Shown: positions 1 to 5,814, numbered from the stretch's first letter. The stretch is DNA of 6,524 bases from Candidatus Woesearchaeota archaeon (GCA_026394995.1 JAPLZO010000033.1:1-6524), one strand, 5' to 3'. Notes: generated by a model from the letters alone, not told the origin. Numbers and translations: made by a program.

Positions 1-137
1 AAAAAAGCCCTGTAGAGGCTAACGCTTTTCAATTCATTGATAATGAATATTTATCTAAAAAAACACTCTCTCTAAATGAAATTTCAAAAATTGAAATTAG
101 CGTGAATAAACTTAGACTTATCGCTGATGTTATTTAA
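1..137 (+). CDS. C-terminal end of an unidentified protein (partial, cut by window edge)
   Basis: An open frame enters from the left edge (first full codon at position 3) and ends at TAA 135-137, giving 44 residues. They begin KSPVEANAFQF and end SVNKLRLIADVI. The reading has the codon use of the neighbouring genes and no internal stop, so it is probably the real end of a gene whose body lies upstream. I do not recognise the family. Its place beside the fibre and packaging genes suggests a structural protein such as a capsid or penton subunit, but that is inference from position only. Its stop overlaps the stop of the convergent fibre gene by four bases (TTAA). Confidence 0.6.
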   Translation, partial: KSPVEANAFQFIDNEYLSKKTLSLNEISKIEISVNKLRLIADVI

Positions 138-745
138 TTTATTCTTATTGATTCTATTCTTCCCCACGCATTAAGAGTTCCTGTATGCGTAGCTAACATT
201 ACTAAATATATAGTTGTATTTACACTTACATTAAAAAAACGCACTGGTAAACATCCCCCATATTGTGTCTGATTATTTGTAGTTGAATCTAAAACAATAT
301 TATAAATATCATTTGCCATAGTTGACGATACTGTATTTAATGAAAATCTTATAGGATCATTCGCAATTGTAGAGTTTTGAGATGTAGCTGATGCTGTTAC
401 TAACCAAGATCCTGGCGTTAATGTTAAAGATGTTAAATTTGTTGCTATATTAGTGGGCACTACAACAGGAGGGCCTGTTGTTAAATTTACTACTGATAAT
501 ATTTCTCCAATATTTCCCGCTGTTTGTGTTGTTCCATTTGTTCGACCTAAAATATTAAATGCAAGTGTTGTTTGTGTTGGCAATCTATTAGCGTTTAGTG
601 TTCCAGTTGAAATATCAGTGGCTGAACCACTATAGCCTACTGGCTGAACTGTTCCACCTGTAGAAATATTAATTTGAGCGTTAGCTGTTCCTGTTATTGC
701 TAAATTTTCGCGTATTGCAAGAGTTTTTCCTTGTATACCTGCCAT
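134..745 (-). CDS. Short phage-type fibre/adhesin protein (paralogue A, 203 aa)
   Basis: This is a probable trimeric receptor-binding fibre. Residues 1-33 form a small module (MAGIQGKTLAIRENLAITG, then QINISTGGTV) that matches the start of paralogue C at 2774-3943 and resembles units of phage tail fibres (GKTL...G.d...NI..GGT.). Residues 45-58 (ISTGTLNANRLPTQ) are the linker seen in all three paralogues, followed by a GNIGE motif at 77-81. Residues 104-203 are a Ser/Thr/Asn-rich beta-type head containing TLTPGSWLV, the equivalent of GDWDVSG in the others. There is no repeated stalk, so this is the short fibre. No signal peptide or membrane segment is visible. It is divergent from the ATPase gene and convergent with the partial gene at 1-137. 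The fibre role is inferred from repeat style and paralogy. Confidence 0.8.
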   Translation of the reverse strand: MAGIQGKTLAIRENLAITGTANAQINISTGGTVQPVGYSGSATDISTGTLNANRLPTQTTLAFNILGRTNGTTQTAGNIGEILSVVNLTTGPPVVVPTNIATNLTSLTLTPGSWLVTASATSQNSTIANDPIRFSLNTVSSTMANDIYNIVLDSTTNNQTQYGGCLPVRFFNVSVNTTIYLVMLATHTGTLNAWGRIESIRIN

Positions 746-809
746 TATTATATAATAATATGGTATAAAATATTAATATTATTATATAAATATTATTATA
801 TAATATATA
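746..809. promoter_or_regulatory. AT-only divergent promoter region
   Basis: These 64 bp separate the start codons of fibre A (minus strand) and the ATPase (plus strand), and only two of them are not A or T. ATTATTATATAA occurs at 744-755, 778-789 and 792-803. The first copy sits in a perfect 16-bp palindrome (744-759) that touches the fibre A start. Both start codons lie directly against TATATAA-type boxes. Because both genes must start here, a bidirectional promoter is the simplest reading; no consensus from a known virus can be assigned with confidence. Confidence 0.5.
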
Positions 810-1580
810 ATGCTTAATTTTGAAAATATCGGTACTCATATATCATCTATAAATGGTGGTTCTTATGATAAACATAAAATTTATTTGGCTATTGATGAAG
901 ATGATCAGGCAAAAGTAAAAAAAGGTTTTCAAAAATTAAATTTAAAAAAAGTTGGGGGGAAATTCGAAATAGTACCTAATGAAGATGCAGAGCGCGAAAT
1001 TGGATATATTTGCGGTCAGAGTGGGTCGGGAAAAAGTTATTTTGTGAGTATGTATGTAGATAAATATAAAAAGAGATTTAAAAAAAATAAAATTTATTTA
1101 TTTAGTGAAGTTCATGATGATGAAAAATTAAATAAATTTCATCCTATAAAAATAAAATTAGATTCAGAATTAATTAATGATGAATTGGATTATAAAGATT
1201 TTGATAATGCACTTGTAATTTTCGATGATGTTGATGCTATAAAAGATAAAAAAATTAAAGATGAAGTTTATAAAATTTTAAACTCAATTTTAAAAATGGG
1301 TAGACATACTAATACAAGTGTATTAATTACTAATCATAATGCTAGTGAACGAGAAAAAACAAAAAATATTTTTTGTGAGAGTCATTTTATTTGTTATTTT
1401 CCATTTGGTGGAAGTCAGAAGCAGTTAAAGTATATGCTTGAATCGCATGCTGATTTGGATAAAAAAGATATTGCATATAATAAGACTTTAAAATCTCGCT
1501 GGGTTTGTGTAAAAAAAAATTATCCTACTCATACTATAACAGAAAAAGAGATTTATATGAATAATTCGAATGATGAATAA
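810..1580 (+). CDS. FtsK/HerA-type DNA-packaging ATPase (A32-like)
   Basis: This P-loop ATPase is expected to pump viral DNA into the preformed capsid. The Walker A motif is GQSGSGKS at residues 69-76. Walker B is ALVIFDDVD at 134-142, with the acidic pair DD at its end. GRHTNTSVLITNHN at 164-177 corresponds to the sensor region of FtsK/HerA and A32 ATPases, with R165 a possible arginine finger. A conserved-looking SRWVCVKKNYP follows at 229-239. The length (256 aa) is normal for packaging ATPases of virophages, polinton-like viruses and nucleocytoplasmic large DNA viruses. The start at 810 lies directly after ATATATA, and no earlier in-frame ATG is seen in the 64-bp spacer. Family assignment is firm; which of these virus groups it belongs to is not resolved. 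Confidence 0.92.
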   Translation: MLNFENIGTHISSINGGSYDKHKIYLAIDEDDQAKVKKGFQKLNLKKVGGKFEIVPNEDAEREIGYICGQSGSGKSYFVSMYVDKYKKRFKKNKIYLFSEVHDDEKLNKFHPIKIKLDSELINDELDYKDFDNALVIFDDVDAIKDKKIKDEVYKILNSILKMGRHTNTSVLITNHNASEREKTKNIFCESHFICYFPFGGSQKQLKYMLESHADLDKKDIAYNKTLKSRWVCVKKNYPTHTITEKEIYMNNSNDE

Positions 1581-1582
1581 AA

Positions 1583-1614
1583 ATTTATTATATATATTAT
1601 ATTATATAATAAAT
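1583..1614. terminator. Perfect 12-bp hairpin filling the ATPase/fibre B gap
   Basis: ATTTATTATATA (1583-1594) is exactly complementary to TATATAATAAAT (1603-1614), with an 8-base loop. The hairpin starts two bases after the ATPase stop and runs into the ATG of the next gene, so it fills the whole gap. Mimivirus-type viruses end their transcripts at intergenic hairpins, so a 3'-end signal is plausible. It also holds the fibre B start box (TATAATAAATG), so a promoter role is equally possible. Confidence 0.45.
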
Positions 1615-2713
1615 GTCGGTTGCGAGATTAACAAATTACGAGGGGGTAATTGTTGCCCCTATTAACACTCCTTTAGATCAATATCCTCTTTTAAATGCTG
1701 AACTTATAAATTTACAGGATCAAATTGACTCTTTAGCCCCTGGAGGTGGATTTTTACAAATAGCAAATAATTTAAATGATGTCGCCTCCGTTAGTGCTTC
1801 ACGTGCTAATTTAGGTCTCGGGTCTGCATCCCTATTGAATTCTAATCAAATTCTACAATCAGCAAATAATTTAAATGATGTTGCTTCCGTTAGTGCTTCG
1901 CGTGCTAATCTAGGTCTTGGAAGTGCAGCTCTTTTAAATTCAAATCAAATTTTACAATCAGCAAATAATTTAAATGATGTTGCTTCCGTTAGTGCTTCTC
2001 GTGTTAATCTAGGTCTTGGATCTGCTGCAGTTCAAAATGATACTTTTTTTCTACAAGCTGCAAATAATTTAAGTGATCTTACTAATTTAGTTGATGCACA
2101 AGATACTCTCGGAATTACAACAATCAATAATTATTTATTATCTAATGCATTATTAAAAAGTGCAAATAATTTAAGTGATGTATTTAATACTACAACAAGT
2201 AGAGCAAATTTAGGCTGTGATAATGCAAGTAATATAAATTCTGGAACTCTTGGGGGTGCTTATCTTCCTGCTTCTACTGTTAATCCATTGGCTTTGGTTG
2301 GTGTTTCTAATGGGTCTGCTGCTGCATCTGGAGTAGTTGGTGAATTTTTATCAACTGTAATGAATAGAAGCGATCGAATTGTTGTTGTTCCAGGTGATCA
2401 GATTATTTCAACTTTAAATTTAAGTGCTGGAGATTGGGATGTTTCGGGTATAGCTTATTTTGAAGCCGATGGATCTAACACTATTATTTCACAAATAACA
2501 GGAGGATTAAATACGAGTGCATTTGGTGCTCCAGATTTAGCCCAAAGAACAATATATAATAATCCTTCATTATATAATATTTGTTCTTTTCCTCTTTCTA
2601 CTATTCGGGTCAGTTCTTCATCTCCTGTTACTGTATATGCTTGGTCTTTAGTTACACAAAATGCCGGAGTTGTAAGGGCATCAATGAGTATTTATGCCCG
2701 TCGTGTACGTTGA
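1613..2713 (+). CDS. Long phage-type fibre/adhesin with five tandem stalk repeats (paralogue B, 366 aa)
   Basis: This is a probable trimeric attachment fibre. Residues 1-46 differ from the other two paralogues and include a short heptad-like stretch (LLNAELINLQDQIDSL, 26-41) that could start a coiled coil, followed by PGGG. Residues 47-213 are five units of 33-34 residues carrying the core ANNLNDVASVSASRANLGLG. This is the 'phage tail repeat' type common in tail fibres of bacteriophages; the first three units are almost identical and the last two have diverged. Residues 208-221 (INSGTLGGAYLPAS) are the linker shared with paralogues A and C, followed by VVGEFL. The head at about 255-366 contains SAGDWDVSG (271-279) and ends in YARRVR, nearly the same as the end of C. 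It lies between the ATPase and fibre C on one strand, each gene with its own AT-rich start box. The host-binding role is inferred. Confidence 0.82.
   Translation: MSVARLTNYEGVIVAPINTPLDQYPLLNAELINLQDQIDSLAPGGGFLQIANNLNDVASVSASRANLGLGSASLLNSNQILQSANNLNDVASVSASRANLGLGSAALLNSNQILQSANNLNDVASVSASRVNLGLGSAAVQNDTFFLQAANNLSDLTNLVDAQDTLGITTINNYLLSNALLKSANNLSDVFNTTTSRANLGCDNASNINSGTLGGAYLPASTVNPLALVGVSNGSAAASGVVGEFLSTVMNRSDRIVVVPGDQIISTLNLSAGDWDVSGIAYFEADGSNTIISQITGGLNTSAFGAPDLAQRTIYNNPSLYNICSFPLSTIRVSSSSPVTVYAWSLVTQNAGVVRASMSIYARRVR
1751..2251 (+). repeat. Five tandem ~99-bp coding repeats (fibre B stalk)
   Basis: Units start at about 1751, 1850, 1949, 2048 and 2150. Each carries GCAAATAATTTAA followed by GATGT- or GATCT-type sequence. 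The core begins at 1763, 1862, 1961, 2060 and 2162, so the period is 99 bp until the last step of 102 bp. Units 1-3 differ mainly at third codon positions, which indicates recent amplification followed by selection on the protein. The repeats are part of the coding region. Confidence 0.9.
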
Positions 2714-2738
2714 TTAGTTTTATTTATTTTTTCATAAA

Positions 2739-2759
2739 ATATATTTTTATAAAATATAT
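2739..2759. terminator. 9-bp hairpin in the fibre B/fibre C gap
   Basis: ATATATTTT (2739-2747) pairs exactly with AAAATATAT (2751-2759) around a 3-base loop, 26 bases after the fibre B stop. The T-rich stretch TTTTATTTATTTTTTC lies just before it. This is a candidate transcript 3' end. The sequence is purely A/T, so chance complementarity cannot be excluded. Confidence 0.35.
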
Positions 2760-2773
2760 AGTATTAATATATA

Positions 2774-3943
2774 ATGTCAGGAGTTTCTGGGAAAACTTTA
2801 GGGATTCGCCAAAATCTTGCTATTGATGGCAATGATGGCGCAGTTCTAAATATAGCAGCAGGTGGTACTCTAGGTAGTGGGGCTTTTGCTAATACTAGTA
2901 ATTATCTATTATCTGCTAATAATCTTTCGGATGTTGCAAGCGTAAGCACTAGCAGGAGCAATTTGGGAGCTGATAATGCTAGCAATTTGATTTCTGGGAC
3001 TGTTGCTGATGCTCGTATAGCTAGCGCTTTAACTGGTAAAACTTATAATGCTTTATCTTTAACATCTAATGCGACTGGTTTTAGTGTTGCAGGTGGTACT
3101 GCTAGTAAATCTTTAACAATGTTAAATAGTTTAAGTTTGAGTGGTACAGATGCATCAACTTTAAATATTGGTGCTGGTGGTTCTTTGGTTGCTTCTGCTT
3201 TTACTGATACAACTAATGCCTCAAATATTTCGAGCGGAACGCTTGCTGATGCTCGTATAGCATCAGCTTTAACTGGAAAAACTTATAATGATTTATCTTT
3301 AACATCTAATGCGACTGGTTTTAGTGTTGCAGGTGGTACTGCTAGTAAATCTTTAACTATGTTAAATAGTTTAAGTTTGAGTGGTACAGATGCATCAACT
3401 TTAAATATTGGTGCTGGTGGTTCTTTAGTTGCATCTGCTTTTACTAATACTACAAATGCGTCTAATATATCAAGTGGTACTTTAGCAGGTGCTAGACTTC
3501 CAAGCGCTACAACTTCAAGCTTAGCACTTTTAGGCGTAGTAGATAATAGCAATGCTTCAGCTGGATTTGTGGGCGAGTTTGTTGAAAGTGTTGTTTTATA
3601 TGCTAGTAGATTTGGTATTACAACAACAGTAGACACTACTGTCACAAGTATCACTCTAACTGCTGGAGATTGGGATGTATCTGGTTATTCCTTCATACAG
3701 GGTAACGCTAACCTAGCCTATAGTGTAGGTGGATTAAGTTTAATTAACAATCAATTGCCAGATCCAGCATATAGAAGCTCTACAGCTGATAGCCCAGCAT
3801 TATCAACAGAAGCCGGACTCGCTTGCTCTACACGTAGATTTTCAAGCGCTTCAACTTTTACTGTTTATCTTATTGGATTTGCTACATTTGCAACTGGAAC
3901 AGCACAAGTATGTGGGTCAATTAATGCTCGGCGTGTAAGGTGA
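2774..3943 (+). CDS. Long phage-type fibre/adhesin with duplicated 80-residue stalk unit (paralogue C, 389 aa)
   Basis: This is a probable trimeric attachment fibre. Residues 1-41 (MSGVSGKTLGIRQNLAIDG, then AVLNIAAGGTLGSGAF) match the N-terminus of paralogue A and could anchor the fibre to the capsid. Residues 43-76 repeat the stalk unit of paralogue B (SANNLSDVASVSTSRSNLG). Two nearly identical 80-residue units follow at 70-149 and 150-229, each holding LADARIASALTGKTYN and TDASTLNIGAGGSLVASAF. The second half of each unit resembles the N-terminal module, so that module has been reused as stalk. A linker (ISSGTLAGARLPSATT, 232-247) and FVGEFV lead to a head at about 280-389 containing TAGDWDVSG (296-304) and ending in NARRVR. 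The repeats resemble bacteriophage tail fibres. Attachment to host receptors is inferred; no receptor can be named. Confidence 0.82.
   Translation: MSGVSGKTLGIRQNLAIDGNDGAVLNIAAGGTLGSGAFANTSNYLLSANNLSDVASVSTSRSNLGADNASNLISGTVADARIASALTGKTYNALSLTSNATGFSVAGGTASKSLTMLNSLSLSGTDASTLNIGAGGSLVASAFTDTTNASNISSGTLADARIASALTGKTYNDLSLTSNATGFSVAGGTASKSLTMLNSLSLSGTDASTLNIGAGGSLVASAFTNTTNASNISSGTLAGARLPSATTSSLALLGVVDNSNASAGFVGEFVESVVLYASRFGITTTVDTTVTSITLTAGDWDVSGYSFIQGNANLAYSVGGLSLINNQLPDPAYRSSTADSPALSTEAGLACSTRRFSSASTFTVYLIGFATFATGTAQVCGSINARRVR
2981..3460 (+). repeat. Two tandem 240-bp coding repeats (fibre C stalk)
   Basis: Units span 2981-3220 and 3221-3460. The core 3061-3186 differs from 3301-3426 at a single base (A/T at 3118/3358), while the unit edges carry several third-position changes. 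A truncated third unit begins at 3461 and passes into the linker and head. The pattern fits a recent duplication or gene conversion of the core. Confidence 0.9.
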
Positions 3944-3988
3944 TCTATCTATCTTATATTTGATATCTAGATATATCTATCTTTCATA

Positions 3989-4152
3989 TTATTGATTTTC
4001 TTCAAGTTTTTTTTTATAATAATATTCTAAACATCTTTTATTATTTTTTTCTTTATTTTCAAAATGTTTTAAGCGTTTTTTCTCATTAATTAATTCTCTA
4101 TTTTCATTAAGTCGAAGAGTGCGATAGTTTTATTTAAATATTTATTTCCCAT
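3989..4152 (-). pseudogene. Frameshifted small gene (about 54 aa if repaired)
   Basis: On the minus strand an ATG at 4152 opens MGNKYLNK in one frame, which then ends after 20 codons. From 4129 the neighbouring frame stays open for 46 residues (NYRTLRLNENRELINEK..., ending KKKLEENQ) up to TAA at 3991-3989, but it has no ATG of its own. One extra A in the AAAA run at 4132-4128 would join the two parts into a charged, lysine/glutamate-rich, probably helical protein. The joined protein has codon use like its neighbours. I do not recognise it. It could be a genuine small gene with a homopolymer error in the read, or a decayed gene. The site is not a standard -1 slippery heptamer, so programmed frameshifting is less likely. 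Confidence 0.4.
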
Positions 4153-4219
4153 TATTTTTATAGAATAGAATAAAAAATAAAAAATTTATAAATAATAAAA
4201 AAAAGTGGGAAATAAATAT
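4138..4219. repeat. 82-bp palindromic element, copy 1
   Basis: ATATTTATTTCCCA (4138-4151) is an exact inverted repeat of TGGGAAATAAATAT (4206-4219), separated by 54 bp of A/T-rich sequence. The reverse complement of copy 2 at 5464-5547 matches this element at both ends (CCCATTAT on one side; ATAAAAAAAA.TGGGAAATAAATAT on the other) with a similar total length. It sits beyond the 3' end of the protease gene and immediately before the small frameshifted minus-strand gene, whose ATG lies against its left arm. It could be a shared regulatory or transcript-end structure, or a small mobile or recombination element. Confidence 0.6.
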
Positions 4220-4271
4220 ATATTTAGAATAATAATATATTTAGATTTATATTGATATATAGACTTTTTTA

Positions 4272-4299
4272 TAATAATATAACTTATATCTTATTATTA
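4272..4299. terminator. Hairpin downstream of the protease gene
   Basis: TAATAATA (4272-4279) pairs with TATTATTA (4292-4299) around a 12-base loop, with T runs on both sides. It lies 38 bp past the protease stop in the minus direction. A second inverted pair, TTAAATA (4315-4321) and TATTTAA (4335-4341), overlaps the protease stop codon itself. Either may mark the 3' end of the protease transcript. The rest of 4220-4337 shows only A/T-rich sequence and no gene. Confidence 0.3.
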
Positions 4300-4337
4300 C
4301 TTTTTTATATAATTTTAAATATTATATAAAATATTAT

Positions 4338-4910
4338 TTAAGATCTTTTATTGATTAAACCGGCTGCTATTTCATCAAAATTGACTCCCATTTCTTTTTT
4401 TGCTTTTTTCATAATTTCATAATATTGAGCTAAATCATATCCTTTTAACATTGTCTGAATTCTTAAAACTGCATGAGCCCCACAAGTTGATATTTCATTA
4501 TTTTGCTCTTGATATTTAATAGGATTATAAATAATTCTCATTTTACTTTTAGCCAATAAATTAGATAAATATTTATCGTTAATTCCTAGACTTAAATTTT
4601 GTTCGGGTGAGTTCCATTTTAATGGTACATCCGGAGCATTACCCAAACTATCAAAATATTCAATAGTGTTATTATATCTTAATAATGCAACCCAATGACC
4701 GCTATTTTCAGATTGTTGATATAATATAATAACATAGCTTTTATTATGCGGTAATAATTGAAAAATACTCGTATATTTTGGTAATTCATTATAAGATACA
4801 ATTTTACAATTTGGTAAATATTTATTGATATCTTCATTAGACATACAAGTTTTTTCAATATGTTTTAATTGTCCAGCTTCCTGTATTGTTGGCTTTAATT
4901 TTTTAACCAT
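4338..4910 (-). CDS. Adenain/Ulp1-type cysteine protease (virion maturation)
   Basis: This is a probable maturation protease of the C5/C48 (adenovirus protease / Ulp1) fold. It would cleave capsid precursor proteins during particle assembly. The catalytic histidine is H72 in SGHWVALLRY, the acidic partner is D87 in EYFDSLG, the oxyanion glutamine is probably Q136 in KYQEQNN, and the nucleophile is C143 in STCGAHAVLR. The seven-residue Gln-to-Cys spacing equals that of adenovirus protease. At 190 residues it has the usual size for polinton, virophage and polinton-like virus proteases. The start at 4910 follows ATATATAATATATATGG. It is on the opposite strand from the ATPase and fibre genes. All expected catalytic residues are present, so it looks active. 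Its substrates are not visible here. Confidence 0.92.
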   Translation of the reverse strand: MVKKLKPTIQEAGQLKHIEKTCMSNEDINKYLPNCKIVSYNELPKYTSIFQLLPHNKSYVIILYQQSENSGHWVALLRYNNTIEYFDSLGNAPDVPLKWNSPEQNLSLGINDKYLSNLLAKSKMRIIYNPIKYQEQNNEISTCGAHAVLRIQTMLKGYDLAQYYEIMKKAKKEMGVNFDEIAAGLINKRS

Positions 4911-5025
4911 ATATAATATATATGTTATATTATTTTGTAATATTCGGATTTGGTTTTTTAATTGATAAACTAAAAAATAAAGTTATTGGGTTATTTATGT
5001 TAAAAAGTGTTAAGATGATAAAATA

Positions 5026-5085
5026 CCATGCGTCATGGCACGCTATGAATCAGCCATTATATATGGATCTCTTAGATTGGATCGT
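5026..5085. other. GC-rich hairpin island between two minus-strand genes
   Basis: About 43% of these 60 bases are G or C (17 of the first 30), in a spacer that is otherwise almost all A/T. CAT-GCGT (5027-5033) pairs with ACGC-ATG (5040-5047) with one bulged T and a CATGGC loop; an alternative fold pairs CCATG (5026-5030) with CATGG (5034-5038). It lies after the stop of the 113-residue gene and upstream of the protease. Possible roles are a transcript-end hairpin, a small RNA or a control site for the protease. No gene is supported here. Confidence 0.4.
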
Positions 5086-5094
5086 ATTATAATT

Positions 5095-5436
5095 TCACCA
5101 TAAAATATTAATGGCTAAATTATTAGCACTTAATTTATTATTTTTCCAGTTTCCTTTTATTTTTGTAGCTCTTTTTAAATAAGCGTTTCTTCTCTCATTT
5201 TTATATTCTTGTGTTATTTTTCCATCTTCTTCTAATAATGAATATATAATATAATCATTATAATCAGGTGCTCCAAAATAAGCAGTTTTATCATACATTA
5301 ATTTAGAATCAGGATTATCGCTAAATTCTAATAATTTTGGATTTAAATCATATTCTTTGGCTCTTTTTCTGGCTATTCTTAAATATTTCTTACTATTATA
5401 TTTTAATTCTTCTAATTTATTTTTAAAATGACTCAT
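5095..5436 (-). CDS. Small basic protein with FG/DY/R..Y..R/W pattern (113 aa, DUF5754-like)
   Basis: The function is unknown. The first 35 residues are lysine- and arginine-rich and probably helical (KKYLRIARKRAKEYDLNPKL). The remainder has the order KLMYD (45-49), YFG (53-55), NDYIIY (60-65), ERRNAYLKRATKIKGNWK (80-97), SANNLAINILW at the C-terminus. This succession of FG, DY, R..Y..R, W and a terminal LW recalls small proteins found repeatedly in giant viruses and polinton-like viruses, of which DUF5754 is the nearest I can name; the match is from memory of the pattern only. The basic character would suit nucleic-acid or virion association. The start at 5436 follows TTTTTATATATG. The upstream spacer holds palindromic element copy 2. 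Confidence 0.7.
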   Translation of the reverse strand: MSHFKNKLEELKYNSKKYLRIARKRAKEYDLNPKLLEFSDNPDSKLMYDKTAYFGAPDYNDYIIYSLLEEDGKITQEYKNERRNAYLKRATKIKGNWKNNKLSANNLAINILW

Positions 5437-5463
5437 ATATAAAAATGATATTGAATTTATTTT

Positions 5464-5547
5464 AATATTTATTTCCCATTTTTTTTTATAATTATTTTAA
5501 TAATTATAAATTTATATATTTTAAAAATATAATGGGAATTAAATATA
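5464..5547. repeat. 84-bp palindromic element, copy 2 (opposite orientation to copy 1)
   Basis: AATATTTATTTCCCATT (5464-5480) pairs with 5531-5547 (AATGGGAATTAAATATA) at 15 of 17 positions. Read in reverse complement, the element aligns with copy 1 (4138-4219) at both ends. It contains a second, inner hairpin at 5485-5510. Its right arm overlaps the stop codon of the 91-residue gene (5539-5541), and its left arm lies 27 bp before the start of the 113-residue gene. The two copies therefore bracket the protease and the 113-residue gene in inverted orientation. Confidence 0.6.
5485..5510. terminator. Perfect 12-bp inner hairpin
   Basis: TTTATAATTATT (5485-5496) is exactly complementary to AATAATTATAAA (5499-5510) with a 2-base loop. 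It is centred in palindromic element copy 2, between two minus-strand genes. It is a candidate transcript-end or promoter structure. It is A/T only, so its stability is modest. Confidence 0.4.
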
Positions 5548-5814
5548 TTTTTTTAATTCTTCACTAAAAATAATATTGTGTTTAGTTAATATTTTTAAAG
5601 GGATTCTCTTAAATCCATTTGTATTTAATTTTTCTAATACCTTATTTCTTTTAATATCTGAACATTCCATTTTTTTGAATGCTTCTCGTGTTTGAAGCTT
5701 CATTTTTTCTTTATTCTGATCATAATATTTTTTAGCATATGCTTTTTTATCAAGAGGTTGTCTAATAACAATTTCATTATCTAAATTTATATTTTGGTTT
5801 TGTGGAGATTCCAT
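5539..5814 (-). CDS. Small charged helical protein of unknown function (91 aa)
   Basis: I do not recognise this with confidence. The N-terminus (MESPQNQNINLDNEIVIRQP, 1-20) looks disordered. Residues 21-65 are strongly lysine/glutamate-rich and probably helical (KKAYAKKYYDQNKEKMKLQT, then REAFKKMECSDIKRNKVLEKL). The C-terminus has NTNGFKRIPLKILTKHNI, similar in feel to short C-terminal motifs (LN.G..k.P...tl.kynI) in small proteins of algal viruses, from memory only. It has no membrane segment and no catalytic motif. The start at 5814 is 41 bp downstream of an AAAATTGA box. The stop lies inside palindromic element copy 2. It could be DNA-binding, but that is only suggested by its charge. Confidence 0.65.
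   Translation of the reverse strand: MESPQNQNINLDNEIVIRQPLDKKAYAKKYYDQNKEKMKLQTREAFKKMECSDIKRNKVLEKLNTNGFKRIPLKILTKHNIIFSEELKKYI

Noticed and set aside
453..635. Plus-strand open frame of 60 codons
   Set aside because: It lies wholly inside the well-supported minus-strand fibre A gene and its protein has no recognisable features.
1751..2251. CRISPR-like regular repeats
   Set aside because: The 99-bp repeats are in frame inside a coding region and conserved along their full unit, with no spacer structure.
2581..2826. Plus-strand open frame of 81 codons across the fibre B/C junction
   Set aside because: It overlaps two strong genes in another frame, and its product is a translation of fibre C-terminus and spacer, rich in Phe/Tyr/Ile.
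3283..3654. Minus-strand open frame of 123 codons
   Set aside because: It is the antisense of the fibre C repeats; such repeats often leave the reverse frame open.
5051..5097. Possible 18-residue C-terminal extension of the 113-residue protein after a frameshift (ending DPYIMADS)
   Set aside because: The terminal ...LAINILW is a natural end for this kind of protein, so the extension is more likely chance; it is kept only as a note on the GC-rich island.
5020..5100. tRNA gene suggested by hairpins and a CCA at 5098-5100
   Set aside because: No cloverleaf with a T-arm consensus could be drawn on either strand.
5035..5103. Short plus-strand frame (22 residues, starting MARYESAIIYG)
   Set aside because: Too short, no support beyond an open frame, and it overlaps the end of a better-supported gene.
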